Assembly: GCF_037038585.1 (NCBI RefSeq)
Contig: NC_092520.1
Span: 61,710,001 to 61,774,000, forward strand
Origin: Patagioenas fasciata
Taxonomy: Eukaryota; Chordata; Aves; Columbiformes; Columbidae
Length of the DNA: 64,000 nucleotides
Direction of reading: 5' to 3'
Positions 11,268-24,146 of this stretch are shown piece by piece. The position numbers and the translations under genes are program-made. The stretch's first letter is position 1; every line of letters begins with the position of its first letter. The notes under the pieces were generated by a model. It was not told where the DNA came from. It was given only the letters and a program-made list of their open reading frames with translations, and made no database searches.

Positions 11268-11400
11268 TTCCATTTTCTAACTTTTACACATCTTATGGAG
11301 ACATGAGGCAGAGCAGTGAAATGACTTTCTCTCACAAAATCTGTATCAGAGTTTGAAATGCAAATCAAACTTTGAGATATAGTTTACCACTCTACCCGCA
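11268..11400 (+). mobile_element. MIR/CORE-SINE-like ancient relic
   Basis: The order of the blocks CATTTTCTAACTTTTACACA, GGAGACATGAGGCAGAGCAG, TGAAATGACTTTCTCTCACA, then CAGAGTTTGAAATGCAAATC and a TACCACTCTACC end follows the typical MIR layout. In that layout come a CATTTTACAGATGAGG block, AAGTGACTTGCCCAAGG, a GGCAGAGC..GGATTTGAACC block, and a CCACT..ACC end. Divergence is high, as expected for an amniote-age SINE. Assigned by eye only. Confidence 0.4.
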
Positions 11401-12531
11401 AAGCCAGTCTGTGCAACCCAAGCATGCAATCTTTATTTCCAGCTTTGTTGGATTTTTTTAGCTACTTTACAGAACTATGAAGCAGTAGTGAGTACAGTGT
11501 TTAGATAACATCCTTATTAACAACAAAGCAAAGTTGTTTGTTCTTCATATGCAGACCATCACTAAGTGATTGTAATCCTTGTTACCTTCCTGTGTGAATG
11601 CAATTGAAACCTACGCAAAGTATAGAGCAATGGTGCAATTTTTTAGCTAAACATTGATACTTGTAAAGGTTTGTGTAGGTCTAGAGCTAGAATGACCTTA
11701 TGAAAAATCTAAGAAACATATTATCAGAGTAAAAATGTTCCACTACCATTTTAAGGTGCTTGCAGGCAGTACTCCAGGCTATTCTGAAAGTAGAACCAGT
11801 TGCTAAAAATCACCCTCGACAAATGTTTCGTCCTGGTCACCTTTGCTTCCTCTTTGAGAGATGTTCAGTTTGGCTTCCTCCTTCCCTCAACTGTAGTATC
11901 AGGGAAACTCCCTCTATAGCCCACAAGGAATGCTTAATACATTTCTTTAAATTAACTTGTGACTTTAGCCCAATATTACTGCTGAGGCTCATCTGAACTA
12001 GGTGTAAATGTGTAAAAAACTGTTCCAGATGGGAACACACAGATACCCTCTTGACATGAATGTATGCAATCCTAACTGGCATGGACTTGGCAGCAGTTAG
12101 TTACGCGGTTGATTAACTTTTGGGGTTAGACTGTGTGATCTCATGAGCCATGCTGTCAAGCCCAATAGTCTTGCAAGAGGGAAGGTCAGATTAACCCTTT
12201 CATTTCAAACAAGAACCACCATTCCTGAGGCAATCTTCAGTAGCCGTAGGTGGTCAGCAGAACAACTGGATTTTGTGAGTTTGAAGCATCAGTCACTCTG
12301 AGAAAAAAAAAAGAAGAACAGTTTCAATCTAGAAATGATGCAAATGTGTCTGATGGCTTGGATACTCAGTTAAAAACACAAATTTAAATTCCCTCAGCCA
12401 AAGGAGGTATTGAAGCTGGGTCTCCCAGAACCTGATGAGGCCTCAAATCACAGAATTCTTGCTTCTGTTTGAATGGGAGAATTAACAGAAAACAAAATTT
12501 AAAAATCTCTTAACAAGTAGAAAAGCAAGGT

Positions 12532-12560
12532 GGGAGGGAGGAGGGGGGGATTACGGGGAG
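12532..12560 (+). other. G-rich tract with G-quadruplex potential
   Basis: The plus strand reads GGGAGGGAGGAGGGGGGG and then, after ATTAC, GGGG. It offers at least four runs of three or more guanines within 30 bases, which fits the standard G-quadruplex pattern. No promoter or exon is recognised next to it. Confidence 0.6.
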
Positions 12561-13763
12561 GAATCACGTCAGACTTGAAATTTTCTCCCATATTCTGCTT
12601 TATCTACTAAGCTGAAATGTCAGTTTTAAAAAAGTTCCCTTCCAGGACATCATGCCAGCTAACTGGAGGGATTTATATGGAGACATAAGCTAGCAGGCAC
12701 ATACCCAGAATTATGTCCCTTCTAGATATTTTTGTCAGTATTGTCAATTCACCTTTCCTTTTTCGCTCTACCTCATACCTGGGGGAAAGAATCATTGACT
12801 GGGATTTTTCTGTTACTGCTTGAGCTTAAATCCCAAACATTAAAGCATAAAAATGCTTTCCTAATTGTTTCATTATAAGCTGGAAGTTGGCAGATAGATA
12901 ACTCATATTTAAAACTCAAATTTGGACAAACATGCAGCACACTGTGGCAGAGATTGGAGTGAATGTGAAGTGTGACTTGCAAGTCGCTTGTTATTTTCTT
13001 ATTAAACCTGCTTTTTATTCCTGACTGAGCAATCTGCCATTTTGCTGCAGCCCTAGTAAAAGCCATGTTTTAAAGTTTTCAGCACTGCACTACTCTTGTT
13101 TTGTAGGTGCTTTTTGGCAACCCAAGGCAACTCTACAGACGAAAAGGAAAGCTAGCCAAGAATATCTCAAAATTCAGGTAGAATGGAAAAAGATGGACAA
13201 GACACAGTTCTCCTGAAAATTTTAACTGGGAATGGCCACCTCCACTGGGGCATTCTGGAGCGATCTAAAGATAACTTTAAAATGAACAGGCCAGACTAAA
13301 AGTCTGAATAGAAAGACCAGGATCTGCTTCCTGATTGTTCCAGAGAAGGGCAGGTTCCCTTCTCTTTCACAGCCACCTTTCTCCTCCAGCTCTTGTCTCA
13401 CCAGTCGTTCTAAACTGCTCATTTCTCTTTTTTCCTCTCTGGCCTGCCTTTTGTCTTTTCTTTAAACTCTGCTCTGTTGAACACCCAAGTGCCAACCTTT
13501 CGGGATGAAGCCCTCCCCACTTTGGAGTTCGTTTAAAGCTCTGCTCTCTGCCTGATAGTTGCAGAGCGTATCTATCTTGCACTACTTATAAGAATGGTCT
13601 CAAGACACATTCAGAAACTGATTCCCACATGCATCTTTGCTTTCCTCTCTGATGGTCTAAGACACAGTGATTTGTCTTCTGCTGGAGGCACAAACTGTAT
13701 GAAATACTATGAGATTTCACAGACAATGTCTGTTGTGTCTCCTTCTTCCCAGATATTCACTTA

Positions 13764-13791
13764 CTTGACGTCTCATTCATTTGACGTCAAG
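13764..13791. promoter_or_regulatory. Inverted repeat containing a perfect CRE (TGACGTCA)
   Basis: CTTGACGTC at 13,764-13,772 and GACGTCAAG at 13,783-13,791 are exact reverse complements separated by ten bases. The right arm and the base before it form the full palindromic cAMP-response element TGACGTCA at 13,782-13,789. The left arm carries a TGACGTC near-match. CREs of this form bind CREB/ATF dimers. CpG is rare in the surrounding DNA, so two preserved ACGT cores 19 bases apart are notable. No promoter or transcript start is recognised nearby; function is inference. Confidence 0.45.
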
Positions 13792-15754
13792 TCATCTCAT
13801 TTGTGAAGTGCTTCAAATAGAAAAGTGGATTCAGAAGCAAGACAATATCTGAGGTTTGCATGCATTTGTGTGTATGGCTCAAATGTGCAGTTTTATTTCT
13901 TGGGTGAGGGTGGAAAGAAGGGACTGTGGGCAGAAGGAGTGAGATACAGAAATAATGTAGCACGTGTGCATGAAGTAATATGTGGATGTTTTGTGACTGT
14001 GAAGTTTTTAATGCAATGGTAGGATCATAATCATCCAAACAGCAGATGTAAATTAGATGCTTGCACATGGAAGGATAATGGCTAGAGCAGGGTAAGGGGA
14101 GTCAAAGATTAATCAAAATCATCTCTGAAATTCCAAGCCTAGAATAATCACTTCCCTAGTCAGTTTATAGCAGTGCACAACCTACATAACATCAAACTCT
14201 GTAGTCACCAAGGGACAGTTTTTGTAGTTGTGAGAGATGGGAAAATTGTGGTGGCCTCAGCTGGCTGAATTCAAAACTGCCCCAGAATTCCCAGCACCCA
14301 AAAAGTTCATTAAGCCACCATTCCAGATGTCTTATGCTATGAAATAAAGCAGGAGCAGACTCAAAAATTCAGGTTTGTATCTGGAAATAGTAGAAAAATA
14401 ACTGAGGGCAATAAGAGATTATCATCATTATCACTGTTACATTTTGTCATCTGTGTGTAGTTGTGAATGAGACTGATTCTACTTGCTCAGCAACATAAAT
14501 AATTCATGTTGACAAAGCTGATGAGAGAACAAGAAAAAACGATGTAGCATTTGATACCATTAGCTCCCCTGCTCATTATTTGAATTCTGTTAGAGCAGGG
14601 GTAGAATCATGCTGTTTTGAACTTGTCTTGTTAAATGCTGTAAAACATTATGGTAGCTCTTGGTAGTACGATTACAACTGTCTATATATCAGACAGTATT
14701 CCAATTCTTATTAAAAAAATACAGCTATCTGCATTTTTTTAAAAAACCCTGTAACTATCCTAAGCAATTGGATGTAGAAAATCTGAAACACCTCCATTTT
14801 TGCAGCAGACCAAAGTCAGATGAGTCTGAAAACAAAAATCAGGTCTCTTTTGATTCTAAATGAAGTAGAAAAAATAATATTTTAGATTTTAAAAGCCACA
14901 AAACCAGCTATTGCAACTAGTGCTAGTGATAAACAACCAGCATGGCAGGGAAGAATAATAGAGTGCAAAGGACTCTTTGTATTCTTCATTGGAATTGGAA
15001 CATTCCTTAAGCTTGAGTTATTATTTTAGTCAGTCTTGTTTCTTTCTGTATAAATATAACAAGGAAATCAAATTGCTGCTGAGTGAAACTAAAATTATTG
15101 TCTACATTCTTTGAAGAACAGGAAATTGATAAAATAACTTATCTTTCATAAAACAGTGAGGCAACTGTTGGTGAATAATTATTTTCAGTGCCAGATAGTC
15201 TATTCATCATTGTCCAAATCTTTGTACTTAGCCTACTGAAACTTGTGAAGCAGAGCATAAAACTGTGTGTCTTGATTTTGTTGTGTCTATAAAATGCAGC
15301 TTGAGGATGAACAGAGATCCTACTGAAACTGAGATCTGTGCAAAGAATTTGTAGATCCAAGGTCACGATCAGTTCATCTGCTCCAGCTTCCTAACATCAC
15401 AACCGGGAGAGCATCTACAACACACAACAAGTGTTCCATATCTGCTCCCAGGGCTGTCAGGTGCTGCTTCTCTGTCCATCCATGGGAAGGAAATAACCTC
15501 AATGATGAATGTAGGTGGTGAGTAGTTTGAAAAGGGTCTAAGTCTTCTTAGTCAGGAGCTTCTGGGGCAACAGCTGAATATCAGTATTAAGGACAGTGTA
15601 CACTTCAAAGAAGATGGATATCTAAACATCTTTAAGAGCCCAGACCTAACAAGCTTCATTTCATAAAGGGGCAGATCAGGTCTTCTCAGGAATATTATCT
15701 GGTGGCAGTACTTTAAAGAGCACTGCTCCTTTTTTCTTCAATGAAAGCTACTGC

Positions 15755-15830
15755 TGCTTTACAGATGGAGTTAGCACACAAGCATTAAACAACTTGCTAC
15801 AAAGCAGAAACCTGGTTTTGCTCCTGCCTA
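15755..15830 (+). mobile_element. Possible MIR-like SINE relic
   Basis: The blocks TTTACAGATGGAGTTAGCAC, AACAACTTGCTACAAAGCAG and AACCTGGTTTTGCTCCTGCC loosely follow the MIR order TTTACAGATGAGG, GACTTGCC..AAGGTCACACAG, AACCCAGGTCT..CTGAC. The match is short and diverged, and could be chance. Confidence 0.25.
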
Positions 15831-16208
15831 AGACAAAAGGCATAAAAAAAAAAAAAATTTTCAAAATCCAGGTAAGTTGTATGAGTTGTATGCAAAAGCT
15901 CCTTTCAAATGATCATCTCTGATTTTTATGACAGTGCCTACAAATACCTTGCCCTAGCCCACAAGTGTGCTGCCAACACTCCAGAGCACTCCTGCTCTGG
16001 AAACTGGGCTGTGTTCTGCTCCCAGTGTCGTTCTGGCCCATTGAGGCCAGTCAGGCTGCAGGTCTCAGGCCGACATGGATAACCTGTGCTACTGCTCTCT
16101 CCTCCATTTCCAAAGGCTAGGTATCTGTTCTTGGAACTACCACAGGTTTGCACTTAAGGAATGGCAATTAAGTGTGAAATATCTTAGAAGGGATAATATA
16201 AAGCTGTT

Positions 16209-16256
16209 TAAAAAAACCCAAACCAAACAAAAAAACCAAACCAAACCAAAACAACA
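16209..16256 (+). repeat. A-rich (AAACC)n tract
   Basis: A run of AAACC and AAAAACC units (CCAAACCAAACAAAAAAACC and onward). This is one of several similar tracts in the window (see 30,812-30,927 and 40,685-40,731, and T-rich forms near 284-372 and 17,165-17,206). Confidence 0.85.
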
Positions 16257-17164
16257 GGATTTCACACAGAAAGGAAAGGTTTTTCCTGTTTTTTTCTAAC
16301 TCTTGTTTACCCTTTTGCCAATATTTGAAACATATCAACTAACACTGTAACAGATGAGGCAACAGAGAAGAAACTAAATTGTGAAAATACTACCAAAAAA
16401 ATGGTCTCAAACTATGTAGTTCTGATATCCAGTATAGAATGTACCTTAGAAAATTCTGTGGCAGAAAACACAGAGATGACAACATTCAAATTTTAAAAGA
16501 GGAAATATTCTACTGATTCTGACATTAGAAAGGCAGTGATGTTTCACATTTAAAATCCATTTAAAAATTTTACTTAGAGGTTGATGAGGAAGGCAGATGT
16601 GGAATTGGAACAACCTATCATGTCTACAAAAATGACGGCAGACTGAATGATAGGATGATTATACACAGAAAGATTTGGGAAGTGAAGTTTAATTTTGGCA
16701 GAATTTTAAATATATATATTTGGCATCATCTACAGCCAAAATGTACTACATAGGTGGCAGAAGACAGAATCCAAGAACAGTTATTCCTTTTTTTCTGGAA
16801 TGCAGGCGTGTTTTTTTACATGAAAGTTCATTCACTCTAAATATATTCATTTGCTTTTTATTCACTCCTTTATTTTTAGCAAGGGAAACGCTATGAAGAA
16901 GCATAGAAGTGCTGTGAAGAAGGCCTCTTCAGTTAGTCCTTTGGCACAAGGTTTACAATAGTCTACATCAGTAACAAACCCCAGAGTAATCTGCCAGCAG
17001 GCTCTAGAATCAATGGTCTGTAACTTCTCTCAGATTTTCTCTTTCCCCTACCTCTAAGTGTCCCCTGCAACAAAGAAATGACAGTTGATAGGCCCACATC
17101 CAAAATAAGAAGTCATTGTTTTTCTTTTGAGAAATTGAAGGAGTAAGGAAATAGTATCTTGTCT

Positions 17165-17231
17165 CTGTTTTGTGTGTTTGTTTGGCTTTTTTGTTTGGTT
17201 GGTTTTTGATATATATATATATTTTTTTTTA
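17165..17231. repeat. GTTTG/GGTTGG tract followed by (TA)n and poly-T
   Basis: GTTTGTTTGGC, GTTTGGTTGG and TTTTTGATATATATATATAT lead into a T9-10 run. Low-complexity DNA; frames read through it are composition artefacts. Confidence 0.85.
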
Positions 17232-20200
17232 CAAGAAGATATTCTGATGGTTTGGTGCTGGCTTTGATCCAGTAAAGAAATAACCATATGTAACTATATG
17301 CACAATTTGAAGGTTTCAAGATTTTCTGGCTTTTGTATTGTAGTAAATATGGTGCATTGTTTTGTGGATTAAACTCCTATGGAAAAGTTGGTGAGCAAAT
17401 AAAACAGAAAGAGTCACCTAACAAAGAAGCCATCTGTTCTGCTACAAATCAAAAAAAAGAGTCTATTTTGAGTCACTTGCATGGCTTGGACATCCTGCCT
17501 TCTCAGTGTGCGTATACAGTACATTTAAGCTCACATCAGAGACCTTCCTGGTTGGCATTGGCTGAAGACTCTGTGAATATGCTGAAGATATGGGCTCCGA
17601 GAGAAAAAAAAACAAGCTGCTGAAAACAAAATGTTAACACTTTTGTAAATCTGCCAGGTTTTTCAATGTAACTGCCAACAGTTTGATGTTCAGAGGAACT
17701 CAGCAGAGTTGCTAACACGCATGCTGCATAAATGGCTATTCATTAGAAAGATGCGGTAGTTTATATGTGACTGCTTTCTTTGGCTGGCTAATATATCAAG
17801 TATGGTACTTGTTTTGTACTGTGAAAAACTTTCTCCATTACCATAGTAACCTCTTGCATGTTGGCGGAAGCTGATGTCATTCATGGTATTATTCATTCCT
17901 AGTGAATTGGTGCTCAAAGTGCTAACAAGTTCCAGGGAGATAAAGAACACTAAGTATACATTCTGGTTAAACATGATTTAACCCCTTCACCTCACCAGAT
18001 CCCTGGATATATATAGGTACATATAGTTGATATATTCACATACAGGTATCTATTTTCTTTAGTATTGCTAATGAAAAGTTTAGAATTAAATATTTGTGTA
18101 GCGTAATTCTGCAGTAAAGAGTAAAGGCATGAGTCCTGTGTCCCTCCCTTTTTATTCTCTAATATCTCAGCATTACAGGTAAACTGACTTAAGGAAAAAT
18201 AATTTAGTCATTTTTTCTCTTTATCTATTCACGTGAAGTTACTTCATTCTTCATCATTACCAACAGTTAGTATTGTAAAATATGAAATGTTTGTTCTCTA
18301 AGTATCTTTACAGCTGCTGTTAGATAAATCTAAAGTTTTAATAGGATTTTCACTGTGCATATTCTACAGACATTCTTTTATTAAAGTGGCAGCACAAAAT
18401 TAGGCATTTGCTTTTGACTGGGATCAGAACAGGGTCAAACTGTAGAAGGTGGCAAATCTTACCTGGAGTTATATATAACCTAGAAACCTTGATACCTTCT
18501 ACTGTTCCTTAGCCTAGAACTTCGTGTCTCATGTACAATAGTGGGAGGCATGTGTGTGGTGGCAAAGGACTCTTAATCAGTTCCAGGTCAAGGACAGGGA
18601 GACAGCAGGACTTGATTCTGAAACTTTTTCTTTTCCCTTTCTATACTCATGTACAGATAAACATAAGAAGAGAATATCAGTGTCAAAGCCTGAAGAGGCA
18701 GAGAAGAAAAATCAAACTTGTCTTGCCACACTGGGTGCAGCTGTACGGCTACACAAAGGGGAGATGAGGGTGGAAAGGAGCCTCCTGGAAATCGATTCCA
18801 CTGGATTTGTTGAAATTTCCTTCAGCATAGCCTTGCCATAAGATGTATAAATTTTGCTCTATAACATTTGCTGGTTCTTCAACTTTATGACTAAATTTGC
18901 TAATACTAGTCCTTTGTCAGACTTAAGCAGATATTTTAGTCCATTGTCTAGTCTATCTAGACAGTATAATATGGTGTCACTAAAGAACCTAGCCTACAAA
19001 CCAGGGTGTACTAATTAGGCCTTTGTGTAAACTTACAGCTAGACAGCTTAATCCTCTTGAAAGCTGAGAGTCTTGTTTTTTATTTGTGCTTGAGGTTACA
19101 TCTAAACTGGGGGATTGTGATGCTCCGCAACTTGTTCCAATAGATCACAGTGATAACGAGATTAAGGCTGTGGACCTTATTCCAAGACATACTTCTCCCA
19201 AACTTTTGACGAAGTCTTTTAAAATTCCTACCTAAAGACATCGCCTTATTTTCTAGTTTATTTACGGACAAAGGTGTCCAAATGTAAACATCTGAACTTG
19301 TTGTTCTCCGCACATTTTTTTTTTTTTTACTCAGCTAATGTATTTTTATTTTATCATGACTAGTTTCAATCTTATTGCCATTTGTGCAAGCTGGCATTAA
19401 AAAAAGTAGAATATTATATTGGAGTGTAAAGGATAACACAGACTACTTCTGACTTAGATTTTTCAATGTCACAATGTAACTTCTATATTTTACGTCCCTT
19501 GTTTCACTGTCTGATCTTTATTTAAGAAACCTGTTAGTCCTGGAACAACAGCCATCAGGTCTAACAAATTTCTGGTGATCAAATAAAATCTTCCTGAAAC
19601 AGATGTGGGATTTCTCAAAGGCATAGACTGCTATTTAAAAATAGTAACTTCTCACTTGGTGGCACATCACTCTTTCACCTGTTCTGTTCTCTGATTTTAT
19701 TCCACATACTTCTGGTCTGAGGTTCTATCCTACATCTGAAGTGGAGAACTTACCAGCTCAGATTCTTCAGCCAAGGTCAAGGATGCCAAGAATCTCTTGC
19801 TGTAGAATTTAAAAAGCTGAACTAAAGTTATTTCAAACGAAAATCCTCAAGAACATGTTAATGCATTAAGTTTGCTTCAGAATCTAACTTGGAAGTAGTG
19901 TTCTCCAAGGTACAAATTATATTGTGTACATAATAAATCCTCCTTTTAGAGAACAGTGAAGACATTCAGTATGTCACCATACTGTTTGTGCTAACGTCTG
20001 ATTCATAGAGTTTGAACATAACATCTGAGCTCCCTACATCCATTTACATCTGATGAGACTCATGTGTTTCACTGCTTGCTTAATGCTCAGTTATTCTTAG
20101 GTATTGGAAAGACTTATCTGGTCTTCCTTAGGCAAAACCCATCAACAACCAGAGCAAGGCACCACCGCAAGTTGCGTAACTGTCTATAAGCAAATCAATG

Positions 20201-22626
20201 TCTCAGCACTTTTTCATTGAAATAATAGTGATGGCATCATGTATTTGAGATAGCATCTCACTGAAATTAATGGGACGGTTCATTAGTATTGATGTGTACG
20301 TGCTGTGTAATCACAGATGGACACCCTCTGCTCTGTTGGTGCAAGGGGAAGTGCAATTGATCTCTGCTTCTGGGTGATTTTGTCAAGGCTACCGTAATAA
20401 GCAGGGGATTGGAAACACAGTGCCAAAATTTTCTACCTTTTACTTAAAGGAAACTGAGATAATGGTGCGCAAGACAAGCCGGCTCAGTCTAAACCCTGTA
20501 CTTGTTGCCTGCTAGTAAAGAGATCTTTAGGTGGAGGGATCATGAACACCTGAGTTGTGGTATTGGAATCAGAAATGAATATTAGTGGTAAAATCAATGT
20601 TTGCTTGGTCCCTGGATATTGTAAAAGCAGTCACTAATCTGTTGAGTTAAAATGACAAGTCTTGATATTTTTTCATTAATATTTTCTTTGCTGATTCCAA
20701 TAACTCCTTCTGAATTTGTAAATTAAGGTAATTTAATTTTAATAAAACAATTATTTTCTGATTAAAACTTCAACACTGCCACTTGGTATAGTATCCATCT
20801 TTATCTATCTGTATTGCTTTAAAAACAAGTACTGAATTTTGTACATGCATAAAAGTGTAACTAAATCAGTGTTGAATTTCACAGCCTTGCCACTACTGTT
20901 TTAATTCCACTACTAAGACATTTGAACAAGCTTTATTTAGCTGTCTGCAAAGTCAGAGATCTAGTATAACTAACAGAAAGGTCATGTTTTATCATGCCTG
21001 ACTGACAGGTTAAATCATCAGAGGAATTTGTCAGTTCCCTGTGTTTAAACTTTCCTGTACTGAAATGTTAATTCAAACAAGAATATATTCTATTTGTATT
21101 TATAATGTAAAAATTGAAATAAAAAGCATTCCTTTATCCAAGATGACAGGTATAACGCAAGTTTTGCTAGCAATAGTCAGAGAATTTCAGGAACTAAAGC
21201 CTGCCAGAAAAATGTACAATTCACCCTTGTTTCATTTTTTTCCTAATGAATGTAAAAGTGGTTAGCAAACCATTTATTTTCGAAAGAAACTTTCAATCAG
21301 AAATTAAGATTAATTTATCTGTCATATTTGGACAAAAATGTCATGTTTGTAATACAGTGTGGTATTTTCATTACAAAATAATACACTTGATAGTAATAAA
21401 ATGGAAACTCCAGTGGCAAGAGAGTTCAGAGTTAAATTTCTATAAATTGGGATAGTGACATTTTTTTTTGTCTGAAAGCATTTATAACCTGTATTAAATC
21501 GATGAAAGGTTATAAGAAAAGGTATATTATGAGCACACTTTTAAAGGTTCAGCATTTCTGAGAGGCCCAGAAGAACAAAATTCCATCCTATAGACTTCTT
21601 GAGACACTAGAAACACTACTTTTTCTTACCGGGATGTGAACAAAACCTTTGGAAAGAGTGGGAACACTGAAGTAAAATATTAACTGGATGACCCATAGAG
21701 AACAAGAAGTATATGGGACATTGATTTGCTGTGTCAGAAACACATATTTAGCTTGTGAGTCTGCTTTATTCACACTAAGGGTTAATCCTCATTGGAATAG
21801 TGAGCAGTAGATCTTCCCATTTTAACCAGCAACACTGTCCATTCCACAGCTCTGATAAGGTAAGAACATGGACATTATTATTTACTACTGTTCACTGATT
21901 CTTCTCTTGAGAAAGCTTTTCCTGGGAAAAATGGGATTTTGAACTGGTAGTATTAAGGAACTGGCTTGGATTCCAGTGAATTAAAAAATTCCTCTCAAAA
22001 CACCAGTCTCTGAAATTATCCACTAAGAATTTAAAACAAATGGAGCCACACCGTAACTGAACCAAAGCCAGGTGCAGTTATCTTCTGCCTTACATTGCTA
22101 CAATAGTCATGAAACTAAAGTTTTTGAACCTTAAAACCAAATAATATTGTATATCTTACCCTAGTATTTAAATCACTCACTTAGTAATGAAAATGGTAGG
22201 AATCTATGGAGTAGTTGTCCGAAATTAGTATTTTGGGCACAAGTTTATAGACTGTCTAAATATAAGTTTTCTCAATGATTGCCCCTGCCAATGTAAAATA
22301 TTTCCCTCAGTATAAGCCAATGACATCTAATTCAATATTTAAAATGCAACTATAGCGAAGCAGTTGAAGCTCTTGATAACTCAATCCTTGATTAACACAC
22401 CAACAATTAGTGGTTTTATTGTTGTGATAAGCCCTTATGGAGTCATAAAATCAGATTGGCAGTAGTGCTATTCAGAGGTTAGTAGCTGCCTCAGTATTTC
22501 CTATCTTGTACCTCCCCAAACATTGTCAAGAAGACATGTGGCATATTAAAATATTATGGACCCTGATTAATGCAAGTGTATGAATAGAAATCAATGGTGT
22601 TGTCAATTTGCCCGAGCTTAATATCT

Positions 22627-22647
22627 GATCCACTCTCAGAGTGGATC
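22627..22647. repeat. Palindrome with 10-bp arms
   Basis: GATCCACTCT and AGAGTGGATC are exact reverse complements separated by a single C. This is close to a perfect 21-base palindrome, which could form a cruciform or bind a dimeric factor. Nothing else in the neighbourhood identifies its role. Confidence 0.8.
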
Positions 22648-24130
22648 TAGATACAAAGAAAATCCATCGTACAAAAGTACTATGTGTTTTTGTGCTGTGC
22701 TTTGTATTATGGATTCAAAATAAATCTTGCATGTGGCACACAAGATAAATTTTGACACATTATTTTTAACTTGCCTAGCTTATACCAGTATTATTAAAAT
22801 TGCATACCCCATACTGTAATTAGTTCACTGACAGAATAGAAAATGATACATGAGTGTCCAGGCTGGGATATAGACATTTAAACAGGAAGACAAGTCTTTA
22901 TTGATGAATTAAGCTAATAGAGTTGAAGAAAGAAAGGAATCTGATCAGGCTATTGTCTTCTCTGAAAAACAAATAAACATTGATGATTATAATTTGAAGT
23001 GACAGACACAAAAATACTGTGAAATTCATACACACTTGAATGGATACAAAATTTTTCTCCTTGACTAACTTTTACAATGTTTCATTAACCTTGGTGGAAA
23101 ACTTCAGAAAAGACCTTTATTCACCAGAAACAAGTCAGGCTGCTGTGTATTGGTTATGTATAAATAAAGATGTTTTCCATTCTGAAAGGACATCTCTTTT
23201 GCATTTCCCATTCTGTGTTCCCTTTTCTCTTTCGCTGACATTTCTGTGATATTCATGACCTCTCCTTTAAAGTGGACATTCTACAGCAAGGAATAAAGTG
23301 GAATCCTTTGATGTATATCTTCTAGGTTACTTTCTTCACTTTGTATTTTTGTACCACATACCATGTCTGTAGCCATAGTAGATTATTTGCTTATCTATCA
23401 GTTTACTTTCTTTGACATAACCTCTCCATTTGTGTCTATGCAGCAAAATTAGGGTGCCTTCAAAGTCTGAAAACTAGGTATGTTTGGCATGATTAAAAAT
23501 ATGCCCTCTCCTTCCCCTTGAATCCAATCTTCTCTTATCCAGCTTCCCCACTTTTGCTTTCTGAGATCACTAGGGTTCTGGCTGTCTAGAAGCCTTTTAC
23601 TGTCCTCACTTCACCCCATGCAATTTGCTTGAACAAAGTGTCTCCCAGCTTTCAGGCAATCATTCGCACCTCCTACCTAAGCTTTTAGCTGCCAAACTAC
23701 AGAAGTTTTTCTTCCACAAATGAATATTCTGTTAAAAAGCATAAAACAGATCTACATAGCATGTGTTGTAGCTGCATGGGACAAGAAGAGACAATGTCAT
23801 GCATCTATCTCTCCAAGGTACAAAGCTGAGATTGTTTTTCTGAAGAAAAACATTAAGTCTAAAAGAAATACACAAGTTGAATATATCCCGAGGAAAGTGC
23901 AAGGTTGCCATGATATTTAGTTTAGATTGATCTGGAGAAAATATTATTCAATTATAAAGAGGTGAAAAAGTGAAAGTCAATCCACTCAAACAGAGGAGGG
24001 CAGCCTGAAAACAACCACAGAGGTTCAGTTTCTTTCCCCATCAAACAGAAACTTCTGGGCTGCAAGGAGGAATGCTGTTCATATTCATGCTATTCCAATG
24101 GCATGCTTGGTATTTTGGTAAAGCTCATGC

Positions 24131-24146
24131 CATGGAAATTTCCATG
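24131..24146. repeat. Perfect 16-bp palindrome
   Basis: CATGGAAATTTCCATG is its own reverse complement. The core GGAAATTTCC resembles an NF-kappaB-type half-site pair (GGAAATTTCC), so binding by Rel-family or other dimeric factors is conceivable; nothing else supports function. Confidence 0.75.
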
